Of a stretch of 64,000 nt of DNA, positions 13,201 to 23,649 are shown in pieces; positions within the stretch are counted from its first letter, which is position 1; each line of letters opens with the position of its first letter. A program made the position numbers and the translations under genes. The stretch lies in NCBI RefSeq assembly GCF_051106095.1, contig NC_135784.1, forward strand, positions 149,703,428-149,767,427. Direction: 5' to 3'. The notes beneath the pieces were generated by a model that saw nothing but the letters and a program-made list of their open reading frames with translations, did not search any database and had not been told where the DNA came from. This DNA is from Pogona vitticeps (taxonomy: Eukaryota; Chordata; Lepidosauria; Squamata; Agamidae).

Positions 13201-16200
13201 ATATCCTGGAGATCCAGGAAAGACAAGGCACAGTGATGGGAGGCTACTTCATGAGGCAGATCAATCCACAGCAGTTTAAATCCCTGATACCGATATTGCT
13301 TGTAGGTATCAGCCAGAAGAAAGAAGGCACTTGAATAGCTAACCTTGACCCCGTATTTCAGTAACTAAAACTGGCATTCAGACCCGTTTGTCTTCTTAGT
13401 TCAATGTTCTCCCATTTAAGTATTGCCTGAGAACAACTCCTCACAGCCATGTGTCAGAGGAAAACAGCAGTTCCACCTGTTTCCATCGCAAGGAAATCTG
13501 TTGTTCCTGCATCTATCTAAGCAGCTGACAGTCAGGGTTTGATCAGATGGGCATTTGTCCCTCTGCTTGTGTGCTGCGAGAGTAGATTGGCTCTCTTCTT
13601 TTCTTCTTCCAGCAACCACATGACGAGTGGAAGCACTGGCCCCAATTTGCCACCAAGGTACATTAAACTTGCACCTTTTTGAGCCTCTTTTAGAGATTTC
13701 TCATTTTTTCTTTCTTTCTTTTTTCTTTTTCTTTTTCTTTTTTTTGGGGGGGTGCAGGTTAGTGTGCTCTAGCATAGTCTGTTGCTAGTGCATGCAGTTG
13801 CTGAAAATGGACTAAAATGTAGCCTTACGGATGCCAAAGCTCCTTCCAGTTTCAATTTCCAGTATTGTGAAGTGGCTTCATAAATTATCTTCTTCGCAAT
13901 ATCAGAAAATTTAACACTTCCCCTGCTCCTCTGAGGTTTCTCCTTTTCCTGGACTGCCTTCCATATTCATTCTTATATACTGTATAATATTAATTTTAAA
14001 GCCCTGAAGTAATACATTAATTACATTCTAATGCAGTTACTAAATTACATAATTAATTATAAATGGTATTGTAATTAAAACTATATTTTAATTGTGATTA
14101 AAATTAAATACCAACAATTAAAAGTCCACTGACACTCAATAAATGTGTTAATAGTCCTTACAATCATTATGTCTCACTGCTGAGATTTTCTTATCTACAG
14201 ATACACTTAGAGTGGATTAAGCTAAAGCATGAAAATACTGTATGACTTCCCTTAAACCAATATATTCTGCCCCATGTGAACATTGTAGCTCCACTGGTAT
14301 CTCTTTTGTACAGGCAATAGAAATCAGATTCTTTTTTTGTGAGATTTACATAGAGACTGGCTCATCACAAACATTTACTGTAAATTAGCCCATAGCAAAG
14401 CAGATGTGAGCACTGTGTATTGCTAATTTTTTTTCCTATTGAGGAAGTGGGGAAGCATAAGTGGTCACATCTGGGAATGTGAAAGGTTCAAAAGTTAAAA
14501 CAGGAGGGTTACTAAAGACAGAAAAAGGGACCCTGAAAACAATTTTTATTTTCAAAAACTAAGTTCTTGCTCTATTTATATGAGTAAAAAGGCAACAAAA
14601 ATACAGTAGAAGAATGTACTTACGTATACATGTCAACAGTATTGAAGGCCATCTACCAGACAAAGGGCAAATGTATTTCCTTGAGCCTGACCGAGCAATA
14701 TACCCAGGATTGCATTGGTATGTAATTTCTTCTCCAACATTGTATTCTGCCTTGAATACGTCGACGGTAGCAAATGGTACTTGAGGTGGTCTGGAGCAGG
14801 CTGAAAGACAAAAATGAAAGGTTGTGTGATCACTAACTAACTGCTATTCTCCCACATTACAGAAATAAATCAGCCCAACCATCTCTTTTTGGGCAGATGA
14901 TGGGAGAATAAACTCTTTGCCTAAAGTTTGAGAACCAAAGGCAGATTCTGAAGAAGGATTGTGTAAATTCATTTAATCTTCTTAAATACAGCAGCACCAG
15001 TTGACCTTCAGAATTGGGAACTAAAGCTGCCTTGGGTCCTTTTAAGGAGAAAGGCCGGGTAAAAATACTTCAAATAAATAAATAATCACTAGGCAGCATT
15101 GCCTTGGTTGAGTCAACAGGCAAGAATAGCAGATCATCTTCTCCCACCCAGGTCTACCTGAATCACTCGACAAAGCCAGCAGGGACGGCTGAGGGGCCTT
15201 ACGCCAAGAGGGGCCCGGAAAGAAAGAACAAGAAACCGAGCCTTCTTGGCAGTGGTCCCTCGGCTGTGGAATACCCTCCCAATGGAAATCCGTCTGGCTC
15301 CCTCGCTGGGTGTTTTCAGAAGCCATTTAAAAACCTGGCTCTTTAGGCAGGCCTTCCCTCCAGTCAATTAACTGATTTTCTGTTTCTTAACTATCCCATC
15401 TTGACAATGTATATAGACTTTAGCTATTTAGTTAGTAGCTTTTATTATGTATGTTATTTTTATTGTGTTTTATTACTCGTGTAAGCCGCCCCAAGTAGAC
15501 TTTGTCTGGAGGGGCGGGGTATAAGTTCAATAAAAGTAAAGTAAAGTAAATGTAGGTCTTCTGTTTGTTTATTTATTACATTTCTATATCACTTTCCCTC
15601 CAGTGAGCTCAAGGTAGTTCATTTCATTATCTTCTTCTTCATTTTATCCTCAGAACAACCCTAAGAGGTACATCAGGGTTTGTTGAATTTCAAGTTGAAA
15701 TACACAAGGCACAGTTTAATATCCCTTGTAACCTTCACTTGATCTACAGTACTAGGAAAAAACACCTACCCCACTATTATATGAGGCAGGCCAATTGGAG
15801 GCTGGCCCAAGGTCACCCAGTGAGCTTCATAGCCAAGTGGGGATTTAAGCCCTAGTCCAGTTCTGGGAGATTCTTGCAGAAACTGGAGTAACCTTTATTA
15901 TATATGTCATACAGTATGTTGGACAACATAGCTTCATTATAATGTAGTAACGATGTCTACATTGGCTTGGGCATGTTGTGAGAATGGTTGATGGTTGGAT
16001 TCCAAAAGATCTCTTGTATGGAGAATTAGTGCAGGGAAATCGCCCCAGAGGGAGACCACAGCTGCGATATAAGGATATCTGCAAGTGGGATCTGAAGGCT
16101 TTAGGAATGGACCTCAACAGATGGGAAACCCTGATATCTGATCATTCAGCCTGGAGGCAGACAGTGCATCACACCCTCTTCCAATTTGAACAGACCTTTG

Positions 16201-18666
16201 TCCAACAGGCCGAGGCAAAGAGGCAGTCCCGAAAGCAGCAAAATCAGGGAGTTGGACAGGGGACAGATTGTCTTTAGTGTGGAAGGGACTGTCACTCTCA
16301 AATTGGCCTTCTCAGCCACACTAGACACTGTTCCAAGTCCTCCATACAGAGCACATTACCATAGTCTCTCGAGACTGAAGGATGCTTAATCTAGTCTAAT
16401 GTAGTATGAGATTTTGTGGCTTTCATGGCCGGGATCCGATGGTTGTTGTAGGTTTTTCGGGCTGTTTGGCCATGTTCTGGAGGTTTTTCTTCCTAACATT
16501 TTGCCAGTCTCTATGACCAACATCTTCAGAGGACAGGAGCTAGAACTTTGTCTGTGTTCTGGTGTAGTGTGTGTGTGGAACTGTTGAAGCTTGTGGCAAT
16601 AATTAGCCAAGATGCTGTGATATCACAGAAGACAGGATAGGAAAAACTGATAGGTGGCCACTAGGCCAAGGGCGATGGAAAGCAGTTTCTAGGGAAGAGA
16701 ATGGAAGCTTAAGAAATCAAGAGCCAACTGTGTTTGGAATTAGTTTCTGTAGCAAAGCCATGCAGACTTTCAGCAGCCACAGAGTCCTTTACAATCTAAT
16801 AGGGCATTGTGGCAAGACCTTTCCTTGGCAGCATGGTAGTTCTTTAAATGCTGAAGATTTTGATTTTATTTTCAGGACTAAATATTCTCCCAAATCACCT
16901 TAATTCACCAAAAAAGCAAGTTATATACTATTATAGTATTGATAACACAAATAAATATTATAGTATTAATAATATTAATAAAATAACCAACATTAAAGAA
17001 ATGTTCCACTCTGAACCAGTCTTTATCTTTCCATCTTTCCAAGCGGATGCTGCATACTCAGGCATTCTTGACTCCTACATAAGAACCTCCAGGTTTGCAT
17101 CCTGTCGGAGAGGTTGACATACAATACGCAATGCATTCACTATTTCTGCCATCCAAATTGGTTGGCAGCCCAGAGTAGAACAGTAGTTGTGGCTTAACTA
17201 TAAGCTTGGAAGTCTCTGATTCAAATTATAATCTGAGCTTTGAGCTCACTGGACAACTTTATGCAAGCCATTACGAGCTGGATCATCAGTAACAGGAAAC
17301 CATGATTTCAGGTTATGTTGCTGGTCCTGTCTCTCAGACTCAGTTCCCTATACGTATAGAGGGGATAATAATGTTGGTCTGTTTTATAGAACTATAATAA
17401 AAACGGCTGAGAGTACTTGGTAAATACTTTACAAACAATGTGAAATCGTGGCATTAGAGATGGGCATGAACCACAGTTCGGTGGTTCAGTTTGGCACCGT
17501 GCCTGTACTTGTGTTGCACAGGCACCGTACACTCCCCTCTCCTGCCTCTCCTGCAGGCAATGTGCTCTTCCCTCCCTGCCTCCTCAGTGCAACTGCCCAC
17601 TTACCAATCACAGGATGTGCTTCCCTCCTCTGCCTCCTCTAGTGGCTGGCCACTCTAAGGCAGCATTGCAGGCTTCCTTGACTTCATCTGAGTGGGTGGT
17701 CACTGGGGAAGGCAGAGGAGGGAAGTGCACACTGCAGTCGATGAGTGGGTAGTCACACTGCGGCAGCAGGGAGGGAAGCATACAGTGCCGTAGAAGGAGC
17801 GAGTACACAGAGGAGGCAGGAGAGGGGAATGTGTGGTGTCTGTGTGATACTGACCTGGGCCCAATTGCCAAACTGCAGTTCATGCTCATCTCTAGTTGGC
17901 ATTCATAAAGTGCTATATTTCAGTCTCCCCTTCCTAATGTGGGGTTTAGAGTCAAACCAGCAGTGTGAGGGAGACACCAGAGAAGTGGAGCCTCCCACTT
18001 CTCATTTGCACAACATTAATCCTTTCCATCAGCAACATCAAGGGAAGGTTAATCAGGAAAACAGTGGAGGAGATAAGGTAATATGTGCAACTCAGTATCA
18101 AAGCCTAATTCCGACTGCCCTCCCACCTCCACAGATGCTATCCAAAAATCATTTTTATCCTCATCCCCTCCCCTTTCAAGACAGAGGTACATTCATGTTA
18201 CATTCAGCTTGGTTATAGTTTAGTCAGTGGTCCCCAACTTTTTTGATACCGCAGACCGGTTGGGGGAGACGGGGTCCATGCATGGGGGTGGGGCACCCCC
18301 CATGCTCCCATGCATGCAAGAAGAGGCTGCGGTTGCTCGCACGCACTCACATGCATGCACGAAGGGGTGGGGGTGCTCACACAGCACACATGTTCAAAGG
18401 AGCTGTGCAGGTGGGCGTGCGAGGGGAGTGCATGCTGTCTCCACAGCCCAGACCGGTCAAGACCACAGACCAGCAGCAGGCCGCAGATCGGGGTTTGGGG
18501 ACCCCTGGTTTAAATGATCAGCAAGTGAGGTCTTAGCCATACTTCAGCTTTTGCACATTTTCTAAGAGAGCATTAAAAAAAGAAATGAATAGAAAGGCTT
18601 ACCAGGAGCTGCAAGAATAGGATAAGTTAGAGCTCCTGCCCATAAGATGAGCAGGACAGGAGTCAT
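7093..18666 (-). CDS. APOH: Apolipoprotein H (beta-2-glycoprotein I), seven exons found
   Basis: Plasma glycoprotein of five complement-control (sushi/CCP) domains that binds anionic phospholipid; in mammals it is made in liver and secreted. Exons, in order on the minus strand: 18666-18603 (signal peptide), 14800-14624 (CCP1), 12367-12271 and 11003-10927 (CCP2, split), 9647-9459 (CCP3), 9328-9149 (CCP4), 7290-7093 (CCP5). All junctions have AG/GT and all introns are phase 1, so the joined frame is open for 327 codons plus one base. This fits the mammalian 345-residue precursor minus its last 18 or so residues. Each domain keeps its Cys pattern and the Trp near the last Cys, for example GQWSAKLPQC in CCP2 and GQWSAKPTC in CCP4. 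The terminal exon (human ...LAFWKTDASDVKPC) was not located. Recognition rests on family knowledge and is strong. Confidence 0.95.
9149..9328 (-). CDS. APOH: APOH exon 6, sushi domain 4
   Basis: 180 bp between ACACAG and GTACCC. Encodes VECPRPQEIENGFINFALRR, then SYGCNDPYVLEGPVDSRC and GQWSAKPTC, matching human CCP4 ([20 protein letters not shown] ... LGNWSAMPSC). All four cysteines are present. No break seen. Confidence 0.94.
9459..9647 (-). CDS. APOH: APOH exon 5, sushi domain 3
   Basis: 189 bp between TTTTCCAG and GTAAGT. Encodes VICPPPPVSEFSALLYHRFK and on to KIKFDCLSPLALIGNEIAFC and ADGSWSAIPEC, closely parallel to human CCP3 (IICPPPSIPTFATLRVYKPS ... HGNWTKLPEC). An N-x-S glycosylation sequon (Asn-Ile-Ser) is visible in the GNISVFQD stretch, at the place where human APOH has GNNSLYRD. 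Confidence 0.94.
10161..10296 (+). mobile_element. hAT-type MITE, 136 bp, family 1
   Basis: Terminal inverted repeats CAGTGGTTCTTAACCTT...AAGGTTAAGAACCAGTG, an almost fully palindromic interior (CTGCAACTCCCAGAAACCCC / CTTCTGGGAGTTGCAGTCC), and a perfect 8-bp target duplication CCTTAAAG at 10153-10160 and 10297-10304. It sits in an APOH intron. Confidence 0.92.
10927..11003 (-). CDS. APOH: APOH exon 4, second half of sushi domain 2
   Basis: 77 bp exon, too short to appear as a long open frame. After the TTTCACAG acceptor it reads GYNLQGPKTSHCQADGQWSA followed by KLPQC, then a GTATGT donor. It completes CCP2 (human [20 protein letters not shown]). The frame joins exactly to exon 3 (Pro-Gly|Tyr) and to exon 5 (Gln-Pro-Val-Ile-Cys). 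Confidence 0.9.
12271..12367 (-). CDS. APOH: APOH exon 3, first half of sushi domain 2
   Basis: 97 bp between AACAG and GTAAGT. Encodes RKCLYPGPLVNGNIQHTDL and then SYPNSVNFSCDPG, matching human [32 protein letters not shown]. The split of CCP2 over two exons agrees with the mammalian gene structure. A (GA)n tract lies just upstream in the intron at 12420-12446. Confidence 0.93.
14624..14800 (-). CDS. APOH: APOH exon 2, sushi domain 1
   Basis: 177 bp, flanked by a TTTCAG acceptor and a GTAAGT donor. The translation runs from CSRPPQVPFATVDVF through GEEITYQCNPGY to GRWPSILLTC and corresponds to human CCP1 (CPKPDDLPFSTVVP ... GLWPINTLKC). All four cysteines of the domain are present. The longest open frame at this place is a different, meaningless frame, so the exon is only seen by similarity. 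Confidence 0.92.
15001..15085 (+). mobile_element. L2-type LINE 3' tail
   Basis: TTGGGTCCTTTTAAGGAGAAAGGCCGGGTAAAAATAC followed by AAATAAATAAATAA. Only the end of the element is left. Confidence 0.6.
15138..15545 (+). mobile_element. L2/CR1-clade LINE 3' end
   Basis: One frame reads RNRAFLAVVPRLWNTLPMEI and RLAPSLGVFRSHLKTWLFRQ, then AFPPVN and stop, the conserved C-terminus of L2/CR1-clade ORF2. The 3' UTR has GTAAGCCGCCCCAAGTAGAC...GGGGCGGGGTATAA and ends in (AAAGT)n. A closely related copy is at 49106-49525 and an inverted one at 34321-34735. Confidence 0.85.
15560..15865 (+). mobile_element. Old SINE/LINE 3' fragment
   Basis: TTTATTTATTACATTTCTATATCAC...CAGTGAGCTCAAGGTAG...CTCAGAACAACCCTAAGAGGTA...GGCCCAAGGTCACCCAGTGAGCTTCAT. 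This block is common in sauropsid genomes; orientation is uncertain. Confidence 0.5.
15950..16396 (+). mobile_element. Non-LTR retrotransposon C-terminal fragment
   Basis: One frame reads VDGWIPKDLLYGELVQGNRP, RGRPQLRYKDICKWDLKALG and WETLISDHSAWRQTVHHTLF, a pattern of vertebrate LINE ORF2 C-termini, followed by a DCHSQIGLLSHTRH-like zinc finger in another frame and the end CATAGTCTCTCGAGACTGAAGGATGC. TAATGTAGTA at 15940-15949 and 16397-16406 is the likely target duplication. The clade was not decided. Confidence 0.75.
16415..16640 (-). mobile_element. Penelope-like element end fragment
   Basis: TTTCATGGCCGGGATCCGATGGTTGTTGTAGGTTTTTCGGGCTGTTTGGCCATGTTCTG and the following block match the termini of the copies at 32014-32343 and 41688-42607. 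Only the terminal region is present. Confidence 0.75.
17455..17894 (+). mobile_element. hAT-type MITE with TAGAGATGGGC termini
   Basis: Ends TAGAGATGGGCATGAACC and GTTCATGCTCATCTCTA are inverted. The flanks CGTGGCAT (17447-17454) and GTTGGCAT (17895-17902) fit a slightly diverged 8-bp target duplication. The interior is GC-richer than the surroundings and has internal inverted repeats. The long plus-strand open frames in it are not genes. Confidence 0.75.
18229..18512 (+). mobile_element. hAT-type MITE with CAGTGGTCCCCAAC termini
   Basis: Begins AGTGGTCCCCAACTTTTTTGATACCGCAGACCGG and ends CAGATCGGGGTTTGGGGACCCCTG. The flanks GTTTAGTC and GTTTAAAT share six of eight bases. A related, longer copy is at 39512-39923. 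It is rich in GCATGCA-like tandem units. Overlapping open frames are artefacts. Confidence 0.75.
18603..18666 (-). CDS. APOH: APOH exon 1, start codon and signal peptide
   Basis: Starts at the ATG on 18666-18664 and reads MTPVLLILWAGALTYPILAAP before a GTAAGC donor. A short hydrophobic core ending in small residues is a typical secretory signal peptide, with cleavage likely just after the Ala-Ala. It ends in phase 1 and joins exon 2 to give P-A-C-S-R-P-P, the beginning of CCP1. The 5' UTR and transcription start were not resolved. Confidence 0.88.
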
Positions 18667-18740
18667 GGCTGCTGAACTGCAAGATGCCAAAATGTGTCCA
18701 GACTTGAGACTTTGCCTCCTAAATCAGACTGAAGAGAAAG

Positions 18741-18753
18741 GGTAAATATTAAC
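18741..18753 (-). promoter_or_regulatory. Candidate HNF1 site upstream of APOH
   Basis: On the minus strand the sequence reads GTTAATATTTACC, which differs at one essential position from the HNF1 consensus GTTAATNATTAAC/M. It lies 75-87 bp upstream of the APOH start codon. Mammalian APOH is known to depend on HNF-1alpha in liver, so position and motif agree. No clear TATA box was seen between it and the ATG. Functional use is inferred. Confidence 0.5.
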
Positions 18754-18759
18754 TCCAAA

Positions 18760-19968
18760 TATTTATTTTCATTTTAAAAAAGCAAAGCCAGGTAAGTGCT
18801 TCCCCATATTCCTGGTAAATAGATTTAACAATCTCTCCTAACATTGCACAACAGATGCAGGAATCCCAAAAGCACCTCGATCCGAAGGTCTTGTTTCTGC
18901 TGGGAATTCTCTTTTTTACAACATACTTTTCTGGACTGAAAGTTTCTTTACTCAGTCGTTATCAGATCTGGAAAGTGACAGTAGGTGATTATCTCAGGCA
19001 GTAGGCGCTCACAATCAAGTACTGTATGCTGTTTTCTCTTACTCTGACATTCTTCTTTATGTTCTTTATTGCAATAATACGGGATAAAAAATAAAAAAGA
19101 GTTATCTAAGGAAAAAACTCTAAATATTAGCCTTTTCCCTTTTAGGGTACTTGAGATTCTTCTTCTTTCTTCATGTCAGAAGCATGTACTATAATTAATA
19201 AATGTATTTGATAGCTTTTGCCCAGCATCAAGAGGATTTGAGTCAGCTGGTTAGCCAAGTCTTCCTTGGTATGTTTTGAGTAGAATAGAGTACACTGACA
19301 TGGGTGGGAAGTTGCCTGTTCTTCTCACAGTCACAATGGGTGTACATCTGATGTAGATGCTTTTTGCTGTTAGCAGCTACCTCTCTCCATATGTCACTGC
19401 CAGATAGTTGCAAAGCCTCTAGGTAGTTGATTTTCTCAATAAGGTTGACTTCAGGCAGTCCTCAGTCATATGAGCTATGACAGCACCTGTTGGCTGATCC
19501 TTCCACTCCAGAAGCACTAACATAAGGTAATTTATTGGATGAGGGACTGTGGTTGAAATCCAACAGTAAATCACGAGTAGGCCCATTAATCCTATGGCAT
19601 TTATAGAGAAATTGCCTCATGAAATCATTAAAGTTGCTGCTTACTCTCAGATTTCAGCCACCATCAGTTTGAGGTTGCATGAGTTTTTCTGGAGCTTTTT
19701 CTCTCAGGCGCCAACTCTACTGAATATATTTAGAGCACATATCTGAGTGACATGTACAGATAATTGTGGGGGGAAGAGAGCAGATTTGCAGATCACTCCC
19801 TCTCTCTCTTTTTTTGGTAAAGGAAGCTTATTTCTGTAGGAGATGGGCCTAAATCTGATTGCTAGCCTTCACTACATCAGACCCACTGAATCACAGAGAA
19901 TCAATACAACATTGATGAGTGCTGATTTATGATTCAGTAGTTAATTCAATGGATTTAGGTGGAACTAT
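18760..19968. other. APOH upstream region, no gene recognised
   Basis: Apart from the HNF1-like site, I see no coding exon or clear mobile element here. Confidence 0.4.
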
Positions 19969-19980
19969 CTATTAGATTTA

Positions 19981-20192
19981 ACAGTTTGAAAGCATGTAAA
20001 AATGCGAGTAGATAAATAGGTACCACTACAGTGGGAAGGTAACGGCATTCTGTGTCTAGTCACGGTTGCCACGTGACCATGGAAACTGTCTATGGACAAA
20101 TGCTGGCTCTACGGCTTGGAAATGGGGATGAGCACCGCCCTCTAGAGTTGGACACGGCTGGACAAAATTGTCAAGGGGAACCTTTACCTTAG
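19981..20192 (+). mobile_element. Sauria-type SINE, 5'-truncated
   Basis: TTTGAAAGCATGTAAAAATGCG...GATAAATAGGTACCACTACAG...GTCAAGGGGAACCTTTACCTT, the 3' two thirds of the SINE that is complete at 31077-31415. A perfect 12-bp target duplication CTATTAGATTTA lies at 19969-19980 and 20193-20204. Confidence 0.92.
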
Positions 20193-20204
20193 CTATTAGA
20201 TTTA

Positions 20205-21660
20205 GGCCATGGTACTTTTCCCCTGGCAGTGGTCCTGCTTCTTTGTCAGCACTGGACTCACAGGAATGTAACACAGGAGGCTCCATGCTGTAAAAAGTTT
20301 AGCAGAGCAATCCTATGGACATGATTTGTTTGTATTCTTGTTTCTTTAAGTGAATTGAGGAAATACGTGGCAGCTAGAACCTGGCCCTGGCCCTCCTGTT
20401 GAATCTAATCACTGCAGGTAGTTAGGAAACATGTTCAGTTCTTGGTTGACATGAATTTGCCCCGATCCACAGATTTGTACATAAATTCATCCAGAGCACG
20501 AGATTTAAGCATTTCAAACGCAGGAGAAGCAAAAACTGTCAGACCTGCCCATCTTTTCACTACTGGAACATCCCTAGTGCCAGAGCTATCAAGTGGCAAC
20601 CCGTCAAGAGAGGAATTCTGTAGTGGACTTTCCTCTGCACGTATAGATTTGGAGGTGTGTGGTGTGTTAGGACCCTCCCACAGAAGACTACAGGAGAGCC
20701 CCCCCTTTCCACATGTCATTGCTTTTAATACATGCATGGCCCTGGAGACAGGAAAAGTAAAAAGAAAGAGAAATACGGCAGTCCCAACTACTTCTGTATG
20801 CTAAACCTTCCTGATGACTCCCCTCTCCCACCATGTTTTGGCTTGCCTTTGCTGGATCCCCCCTCCCATGTCACCACCAAGATTTTCTGTGTTTGCATTG
20901 AAAGTACAAGTTTGCAACATAATATTGAAAGGCTGGTAATTCATTAATCTGCTTTTGATAATAGTGCTTTTGAACAAGTGCTCATTATAACTAGTTTAGG
21001 GTTCGAGGACATATTTTAATACATCAAGTTACACTCCACTTGAGTGGAGTCAGGGCTTAAAGGGTCAAAGCCCCAGGATATTTTGACCAGCAAGGAGGAT
21101 GACAAAATGTGACACCCCTCCATTTTCCCCAGTTCCCTTTCAGCCTAGCTGCAATGCTCACAGTAGAATGATAAGCTGTAACAATCTGTACTTTTTGTTT
21201 CTCATTATGCAACCATAGGATTCTAGCTTGCTGCATTTTATGGGTTTTATGATTTATTCATTTGTGTGGTTTTTTGCCTCTTTGCTGGTCACCCTCCGAA
21301 CTGAAGAAAGCCACAGCATCCTGTGATAAATCCAGATTTCTAATGCTTATGTCTTTTTCACCATAGCCTGTGCTGAAGCCCATGATTCCATGTCATAGAA
21401 CAGAACCAAGAATATTGCACAATGCATATTCTTGAAGCCATTTTAATGTTTTGTTGTACATTTTATTCTTCATTTTAAGGAAGATGCTCGGAGCCATCAC
21501 TATTCAGGCTTCCATTGTATAGATATGATCCCCATGTTCATTCATACCGAATGCCATGATACTTATATCAACATGCTCAGCCTTTTCTTTCTAAATCTTT
21601 AACTGCGCTCTTTGGGCTTTCACTGATTACCATAAATTACATACTTACTACATCAATTAC
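20205..21660. other. No gene recognised
   Basis: Opposed open frames of about 100-120 codons at 20435-20804 show no domain or splice context. No clear repeat was recognised. Confidence 0.4.
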
Positions 21661-21665
21661 ATTTT

Positions 21666-21876
21666 GTTTACCCGGTGGCCATTTTGAAACCGCTAATCAG
21701 CTGTTGGAGAATCATCGTTTTGCGAAGAATCAGTTCCCGAAGCAGGGAACCGATCATCGCAAAGTGATATTCCCCCATAGGAAACATCGTTTTGTGATCG
21801 CAAAAGCGATTGCAAAAACTTTGTCGTAATCCAATTTCATTGTTAAACGTAGCAATCGTAAAGGGAGGCACCACTG
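21666..21876 (+). mobile_element. Pogo/Tigger-like MITE, one end missing
   Basis: CGGTGGCCATTTTGAAACCGC...AATCAGTTCCCGAAGCAGGG...AGGCACCACTGTA. It is the right half of the same family as 25329-25763, 26542-26960 and 45096-45519 and ends at a TA. Confidence 0.8.
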
Positions 21877-22144
21877 TACCAGAATAATAGCTTAAAGCTG
21901 CCTTTTGCTCCATTAGGAGTTTTGTTGCTGTTGTTCTGAGGTTCTTCAGAACCTCATGCCTTTCCAAGTCACCACTAATTGTTTTATACACTAGGGGTGT
22001 GAAGGATTGAAGGGGGACCTTCTGGATGCAACATTTACATGCACCTGGTAGATTTCTGGGACTTGAATGTTAACCTTTCCAGGCTTGGCCTCTGTTCCAG
22101 CCAAGGGCTGCAAGGCACCTTAGCTCTCTTAATTCATCATATTT

Positions 22145-22340
22145 CTAGAATCATAGAATAATGAAGTTGGAAGGGGCCTATAAGGCCATCGATTTCAACC
22201 CCCTGCTCAATGCAGGAATACAAACCAAAGGATATCTGGCAGGTAATTATATTAGTTTCTCTCAAATTTCTCCAGGGTGGAGCACTCACCATCTCTCGAG
22301 CAAAGGAGAAATTCTCTGGCTCTGGAAACATCAAATCTGT
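22145..22340 (-). mobile_element. CR1 LINE 3' end
   Basis: AGAATCATAGAATAATGAAGTTGGAAGGGGCC...CAACCCCCTGCTCAATGCAGG...GGGTGGAGCACTCACCATC is the reverse complement of the standard CR1 3' UTR with its ATTCTATGATTCT end. Confidence 0.85.
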
Positions 22341-22881
22341 CAGCATTTCCTTTGAGACAAAACAAAACAGAAATGGACATACACTGAAATTGTTCTCACA
22401 TTATATTCTTCATTCTAAGGAAGCTGCTCGGAGCTATCACTATTCAAACTTCCATTGTATAGATATGAGCCCAATGTTCGTTCATTCATACCAAATGACA
22501 TGCTTTCCAATTAATCCAAATGAACTCAAGTTATGAGTAACTGACACCACTGAGCTTAATGAACATACCAGAATCTAACCCTCTGTGTCTTACATTTTAT
22601 GTCTGGACTTGAATGAAAGTGGATCCTTCTGCACTAGCATTTTAATTTTTATACCGATTCTGGCATTCTAAGGTTCTTGTTTTCCCTTAGTCACCCTGCC
22701 AGCAATTCCAGTCATGGTCACCAGAGGGCAGAGCATACACTGTCATGTAGTTTTGCAAACCTAAGTGGAGGAAAACTTGTCTGAGTATGCAGCCCACTAG
22801 TGGACCTTAGTTGCTTAGGGCCCATTTCCCCATTTTCTTCTTAAAGCTACAATATTGTTTCACAAGTGTGCAGCAGTACAT

Positions 22882-23600
22882 ATTGTTGTTGTTGTTGTTT
22901 AGTCATTTAGTTGCATCCGACTCTTCATGACCCCATGGACCAGAGCATGGCAGGCCCTCCTGTTTTCCACGGCCTCCTGGAGTTGGGTCAAATTCATGTT
23001 CGCAGCTTCTATGACACTGCCCAACGACCTCATCCACTGTCGTCCCCTTCTCCTCTTGCCCTCACACTTTCCCAACATCAGGGTCTTTTCCAGGGAGTCT
23101 TATCTTCTCATAAGATGGCCAAAGTATTGGAACCTCAGCATCAGGATCTGTCCTTCCGGTGAGCACTCAGGGTTGATTTCTTTTAATTTCTCCTCACTTT
23201 CTGCCATCAGAGTAGTATCATCTGCATATTGGAGGTTGCTGATATTTCTTTCGGCAATCTTAATTCCAGTTTGGGATTCCTCCAGTCCTGCCTTTCGCAT
23301 GATGTATTCTGCATATAAGTTAAATAGGCCAGGGGACAATATACAGACTTGTTGTACTCCTTTCCCAATTTTGAACCAATAAGTTGTTCCATATCCAGGT
23401 GTAATGTTACTTCCTGTCCCACGTATAGGTTTCTCAGGGGATAGATAAGGTGGTCAGGCACTCCCATTTCTTTAAGGACTTGCCATAGTTTCCTGTGGTC
23501 CACACAGTCAAAGGCTTTTGTGTAGTCAATGAAGCAGATGTTTTTCTGGAACTCTCTGGCTTTCTCCATAATCCAGTGCATGTTAGCAATTAGGTCTCAA
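22882..23600 (-). mobile_element. RTE-BovB LINE, 5'-truncated and internally deleted
   Basis: On the minus strand: EKAREFQKNICFIDYTKAFD and CVDHRKLWQVLKEMGVPDHL, then FNLYAEYIMRKAGLEESQTG and NLQYADDTTLMAESEEKLKE (catalytic YADD kept), then a jump to RFQYFGHLMRR and the C-terminal DSLEKTLMLG...RRRGRQWMRSL...HGVMKSRMQL. It ends in (AAC)n at 22882-22899. About 300 codons' worth between the RT and the C-terminus is missing, and there are several frame changes. BovB is widespread in squamates. Confidence 0.9.
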
Positions 23601-23649
23601 GTTTCTCTGCATTGGTCTTTAATTAACAACACTATCTTAATTGTTCAGG

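Noticed and set aside
17745-18536. Overlapping plus-strand open frames of about 70-157 codons
   Set aside because: They lie mostly within GC-rich hAT MITEs and between them; no domain, no splice context.
20435-20804. Opposed open frames of 100 and 120 codons
   Set aside because: No recognisable family and both strands open over the same stretch, typical of chance.
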